Positions 46,976-50,071 of a stretch of DNA of 50,071 bases are shown one piece after another. The notes under the pieces are model-generated. The model had not been told where the DNA came from, searched no databases, and saw nothing but the letters and a program-made list of their open reading frames with translations. Numbering within the stretch: position 1 is the stretch's first letter; each line of letters starts with the position of its first letter. This DNA comes from Gallibacterium genomosp. 1. GTDB taxonomy: Bacteria; Pseudomonadota; Gammaproteobacteria; Enterobacterales; Pasteurellaceae. The stretch lies in NCBI RefSeq assembly GCF_000771875.1, contig NZ_JPXX01000006.1:1-50071 (forward strand), in the 5' to 3' direction. The translations under genes and the position numbers were made by a program.

Positions 46976-49900
46976 ATGCTATTACACTCTATTCTTCGAT
47001 TTAAATATACTAAAGTTGCATTTTTTGTTTCATCTATTTTGGCAAGTGCGGTGGCAAATGCTTCTCGAGTTCGTGCGGATATTGATTATCAATATTTCCG
47101 TGATTTTGCAGAAAATAAAGGTCAATTTACAGTTGGTGCAAGTAATATTCCTATTTTTAATAAAAATAATGAAAAAATTGGGGTAATGATGCAAGGAATA
47201 CCTATGCCTGACTTAAACATCGCTAACAAAAATGGTGGATTTGCCTCATTAATTGATAATGCTTTTGTAAGTAGTGTTCAACATAATAGAGGATATGGCA
47301 GTGTCCAATTTGGTGATCAGGATAATAAACCTGATTCTCATACTTTTGATTATTTACTGACTAGCAGGAATGAAATGACATCAGGAGAAAATGGATACTT
47401 AAAAAAACCTAGAGCATACGAAACAGATTATCACGTTCCGCGCTTGCATAAGTTAGTAACAGAAGTTGCGCCTATATCGGTAACAGATGCTTTTATTGAA
47501 AATAATGATAAAGAAAATTATAACACTTATGGCATTAATGGTAGCGGACGTTTTTTAAGTTATGTCCGTGTAGGAAGTGGAGATCAATCTGTTTATGATC
47601 TAGTAGAAAATAAGATTACAAACATAACTGATGCTTATAATTTTCTAACAGGTGGTGGAATACTAGGTGTTCATTCAGTGCAAGGACATACATTATGGTC
47701 AAAAGGAAACAAATTACCGGATAACACTTGGGTACAGGATTCAAGAAGCTTATTTGGAACTGATTATGGAGTAATGCCAACGTGGGGAGATGCTGGAGAT
47801 AGCGGTTCACCATTACTGGGTTATGATTCTAAGTTAAAGAAATGGGTGGCTATTGGTGTATTAATTGGTGGAACACAACCGCCTAATGCACCGTATATCA
47901 CTGTTTTTAACATACATTACCCAGGTTATATTAAATTGGTTAAGGATAAGTTTACTGCTGGCATTGTTCAAAATAATACAAATACAGAATGGGAGTGGGC
48001 AGTAGATGATAATGACAAATCAACAAGCCATATTCATTCTGAGCAGGCATCATTAAAAGTGAATTTATATAATGAATCTTTATCCGCCAATGATAGTCAC
48101 CAATCTCGTCCATCAATTGATTATGGACAAGATGTAATTTTTAATGGTGATACTGATGGAAAATTAATCCTAAACCAAGATATTAATCAAGGAGCGGGAG
48201 CACTTTATTTTAATACCAATTTTACAGTTGCACCAAAAGAAGATCAAACTTGGCTTGGTGGTGGTATTTCCATAGCCGAAGGGAAGTATGTTGTATGGAA
48301 AGTGAAAAATCCAGAAAATGACCGTTTATCAAAAATTGGTGCTGGAATGCTTTATGTAAATGGTAAAGGCAAGAATTTAGGGGATATCAGTATCGGTGAT
48401 GGCACTGTTATTTTTAATCAGCGTGAAGATGAGAATGGGCTAAAACAGGCATTCAATAAAGTAGGCATCACTAGTGGGCGACCAATTTTAACTTTAAATA
48501 GTGAGGATCAAATTAATCCTGATAATCTTTATTTTGGTTTTCGTGGTGGGCGTCTAGATTTAAATGGAAATAGCTTAACTATGCAATATATTCGCCATAG
48601 TGATTCTGGGGCACAGATTGTTAACCATAATACTAACATAGGTGCAACACTAACACTTACAGGAACAGAACCTTTCACGGCTGATCAGATACAATGGGGA
48701 CAACACGGAGAAAAAGGTAAAGATCTGTATGAATATAAAAATCAATGGGCTGCTGGCAGAACAGATTATTTTGTGTTAGTTGGTGATGAACCTTGGAGAT
48801 ACTATCCAACCAATCAAGATAGTTCAAAAAATTGGAAGTTTATCAGCAGTGATAAAGCAACAGCTATGCAATTTATTGTTGATAGTAAAAATACATCAAC
48901 AGAATTTCGTTATAAAACTTTTGAAGGAACTTTAGGAGAAACTGATTTTAACAAAGGTAGTAATGGAGCATTAGATGTTATTTATCGCCCCAAAATAGCT
49001 AATTCAACACTTTTACTTAATGGAACGATAAATTTGAATGGTAATTTAGAGGTTGAAGAGGGCAATGTTATTATTTCTGGGCGTCCAGTTCCACACGCAA
49101 GAGACATTAATAATAAAGAAGTGATATTGGATAATGAGTGGATAAATACATCTCATACTGCGTCAGCAATGATAGTTAAAAACAGTGCTACTTTGACGAT
49201 TGGTCGTAATGTTAGTGAAGTAAATACGATCTTTTCAGTAACTGACAAAGCTGTTTTAAATTTAGGATATCAGACAGGGCAGGATGTTTGTTATCGTTCA
49301 AACTATAATGGTAATACACAATGCAATAAACCAAATTATTCTCAAGAGGTTCTAAATACTCTTCCTCAAACATTAGTGAAAGGACATATTATTCTAGACA
49401 ATGAAAGTACAGCTAATTTAAGTAATGTAATATTTCAAGGAAGGGCTATTGCTAAAGCAGGAACACATATAAATCTTTTTTCCAATAGTCTGTGGGAATT
49501 AACCCAAAACAGTCAAGTAGGTTATTTAACTTTAGAGGATAATGCTCATATTGTACTAAAAAGCCGTCGTAATGGTTATACTAATTTAATTGTTCAAAAT
49601 GATTTCAATGGACAAGGGGTCTTGGATTTTAATACAAATATAGGTTCCTCATTAGGAAATAAGTTAATTGTTAACGGAGCACTGCGAGGATTTTTAACTT
49701 TATTAGTTAAAGACCAAGCAAAAACATTATCTACAACAGATTCACTTACACTGATTCAGTTTAATCCAAATGAAGAAAATAATTTCACATTTATTTTGCA
49801 AAATAGTGAAAATGGTGAACCTTATGTTGATGCTGGAGCTTGGCGTTATAAAGCTAAAAAGAATTTAGACGCCATTGTTTTAACAAATCCTTATGTTAAT

Positions 49901-50071
49901 CCGGATGCTCCGGAAAATATAAAAGAGAGAATAAAAGAAAAAGCAGCAGAATTACAAGCAAAACAAGCTGAACAAGAACGTTTAGCGAAAGAACGAGCTG
50001 AACAAGAACGTTTAGCAAAAGAGCGAGCTGAACAAGAACGTTTAGCAAAAGAACGAGCAGAACAAGAACGT
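46976..50071 (+). CDS. iga: IgA1-protease-type S6 serine protease autotransporter (3' end beyond window)
   Basis: The first 1032 residues of a secreted protease. Signal peptide (hydrophobic about 13-27, cleavage near Ala28-Ser30) is followed by RVRADIDYQYFRDFAENKGQ, the conserved start of the Haemophilus/Neisseria IgA1 protease passenger. The catalytic triad is His103 (SSVQHN), Asp151 (TDYHVPRLHK) and Ser276 (GDAGDSGSP). The segments INQGAGALYF, VWKVKNPENDRLSKIG, YFGFRGGRLDLNGN and IVNHNT follow IgA1 protease through the beta-helix stalk. From residue 998 runs AEQERLAKER repeats; the rest of the linker and the translocator barrel lie outside. It probably cleaves IgA1-hinge-like or mucin-like host proteins; host substrate unknown. 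A Haemophilus-type uptake signal core sits in the signal-peptide codons (47044-47052). Confidence 0.9.
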   Translation, partial: MLLHSILRFKYTKVAFFVSSILASAVANASRVRADIDYQYFRDFAENKGQFTVGASNIPIFNKNNEKIGVMMQGIPMPDLNIANKNGGFASLIDNAFVSSVQHNRGYGSVQFGDQDNKPDSHTFDYLLTSRNEMTSGENGYLKKPRAYETDYHVPRLHKLVTEVAPISVTDAFIENNDKENYNTYGINGSGRFLSYVRVGSGDQSVYDLVENKITNITDAYNFLTGGGILGVHSVQGHTLWSKGNKLPDNTWVQDSRSLFGTDYGVMPTWGDAGDSGSPLLGYDSKLKKWVAIGVLIGGTQPPNAPYITVFNIHYPGYIKLVKDKFTAGIVQNNTNTEWEWAVDDNDKSTSHIHSEQASLKVNLYNESLSANDSHQSRPSIDYGQDVIFNGDTDGKLILNQDINQGAGALYFNTNFTVAPKEDQTWLGGGISIAEGKYVVWKVKNPENDRLSKIGAGMLYVNGKGKNLGDISIGDGTVIFNQREDENGLKQAFNKVGITSGRPILTLNSEDQINPDNLYFGFRGGRLDLNGNSLTMQYIRHSDSGAQIVNHNTNIGATLTLTGTEPFTADQIQWGQHGEKGKDLYEYKNQWAAGRTDYFVLVGDEPWRYYPTNQDSSKNWKFISSDKATAMQFIVDSKNTSTEFRYKTFEGTLGETDFNKGSNGALDVIYRPKIANSTLLLNGTINLNGNLEVEEGNVIISGRPVPHARDINNKEVILDNEWINTSHTASAMIVKNSATLTIGRNVSEVNTIFSVTDKAVLNLGYQTGQDVCYRSNYNGNTQCNKPNYSQEVLNTLPQTLVKGHIILDNESTANLSNVIFQGRAIAKAGTHINLFSNSLWELTQNSQVGYLTLEDNAHIVLKSRRNGYTNLIVQNDFNGQGVLDFNTNIGSSLGNKLIVNGALRGFLTLLVKDQAKTLSTTDSLTLIQFNPNEENNFTFILQNSENGEPYVDAGAWRYKAKKNLDAIVLTNPYVNPDAPENIKERIKEKAAELQAKQAEQERLAKERAEQERLAKERAEQERLAKERAEQER
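49967..50071 (+). repeat. 30-bp in-frame tandem repeat in the autotransporter linker
   Basis: Units start at 49967, 49997, 50027 and 50057, with the last cut by the window edge. Each encodes AEQERLAKER and differs only at a few third positions. Because the unit is a multiple of three, slippage or recombination would change linker length without a frameshift. Confidence 0.95.

Noticed and set aside
1-50071. CRISPR array, insertion sequence or integrase
   Set aside because: No regularly spaced repeats, transposase motifs or integrase-like protein were seen; the only tandem repeat is coding (49967 onward).

Overview
The window is chromosomal DNA of a gammaproteobacterium, almost certainly a member of the Pasteurellaceae. 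The housekeeping proteins (GyrA, TopA, MukFEB, FNR, NrdAB, AckA-Pta) are close to their E. coli counterparts. The accessory genes are typical of Pasteurellaceae: tandem ferritins, a DUF5339 protein, an IgA1-protease-type autotransporter and a large two-partner haemagglutinin. Three perfect Haemophilus-type uptake signal cores (AAGTGCGGT, at 9009, 44349 and 47044) were found by eye, and no perfect Actinobacillus-type core was seen. I cannot name the species.

Layout. 1-7142: the 3' end of a CdiA/FhaB-type contact-dependent inhibition gene. It ends in a colicin E3-like ribosomal RNase domain, overlaps a small probable immunity gene, and is followed by a decayed orphan toxin module that begins with an exact copy of the region before the VENN motif. 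7410-13508: a core MetE-like methyltransferase under a tandem MetJ operator, gyrA, the ModF-type double ATPase, and a divergent UmuD-like gene behind two perfect LexA boxes. The UmuD-like protein lacks the catalytic Ser and Lys, and no umuC is present. 13701-22448: ttcA, a ydfG-type dehydrogenase and the mukF-mukE-mukB condensin operon. 22514-27464: a MazG/PRA-PH-like protein, a small membrane protein, uspE-fnr, a 47-residue membrane peptide, two tandem ferritins and folM. 27726-36802: topA, then a molybdenum-cofactor riboswitch leading moaA-moaC-moaD-moaE, yfbV, and ackA-pta.

37224-41687 is the most interesting accessory block. It encodes two paralogous exported proteins, each with a coiled-coil stalk of about 180 residues and a beta-rich TbpB-like head. 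One has a plain signal peptide and the other is a lipoprotein. A Slam-type (DUF560) outer-membrane exporter follows. The block lies between two 31-bp terminator copies that differ at one base, which suggests that it was inserted or duplicated behind pta. 41961-46596: a DUF5339 protein, nrdB and nrdA (class Ia ribonucleotide reductase, with two NrdR boxes 31 bp apart upstream of nrdA), a decayed reading frame, and tRNA-Val(GAC). 46976 to the end: a secreted IgA1-protease-like S6 serine protease autotransporter, cut off by the window edge inside a run of 10-residue AEQERLAKER repeats.

Functionally, the window mixes core DNA topology and segregation, anaerobic regulation with molybdenum cofactor synthesis, overflow acetate metabolism and dNTP synthesis with three separate surface or secreted systems: contact-dependent inhibition, Slam-exported stalked proteins and an IgA-protease-type autotransporter. 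These three are where strain-to-strain variation would be expected.
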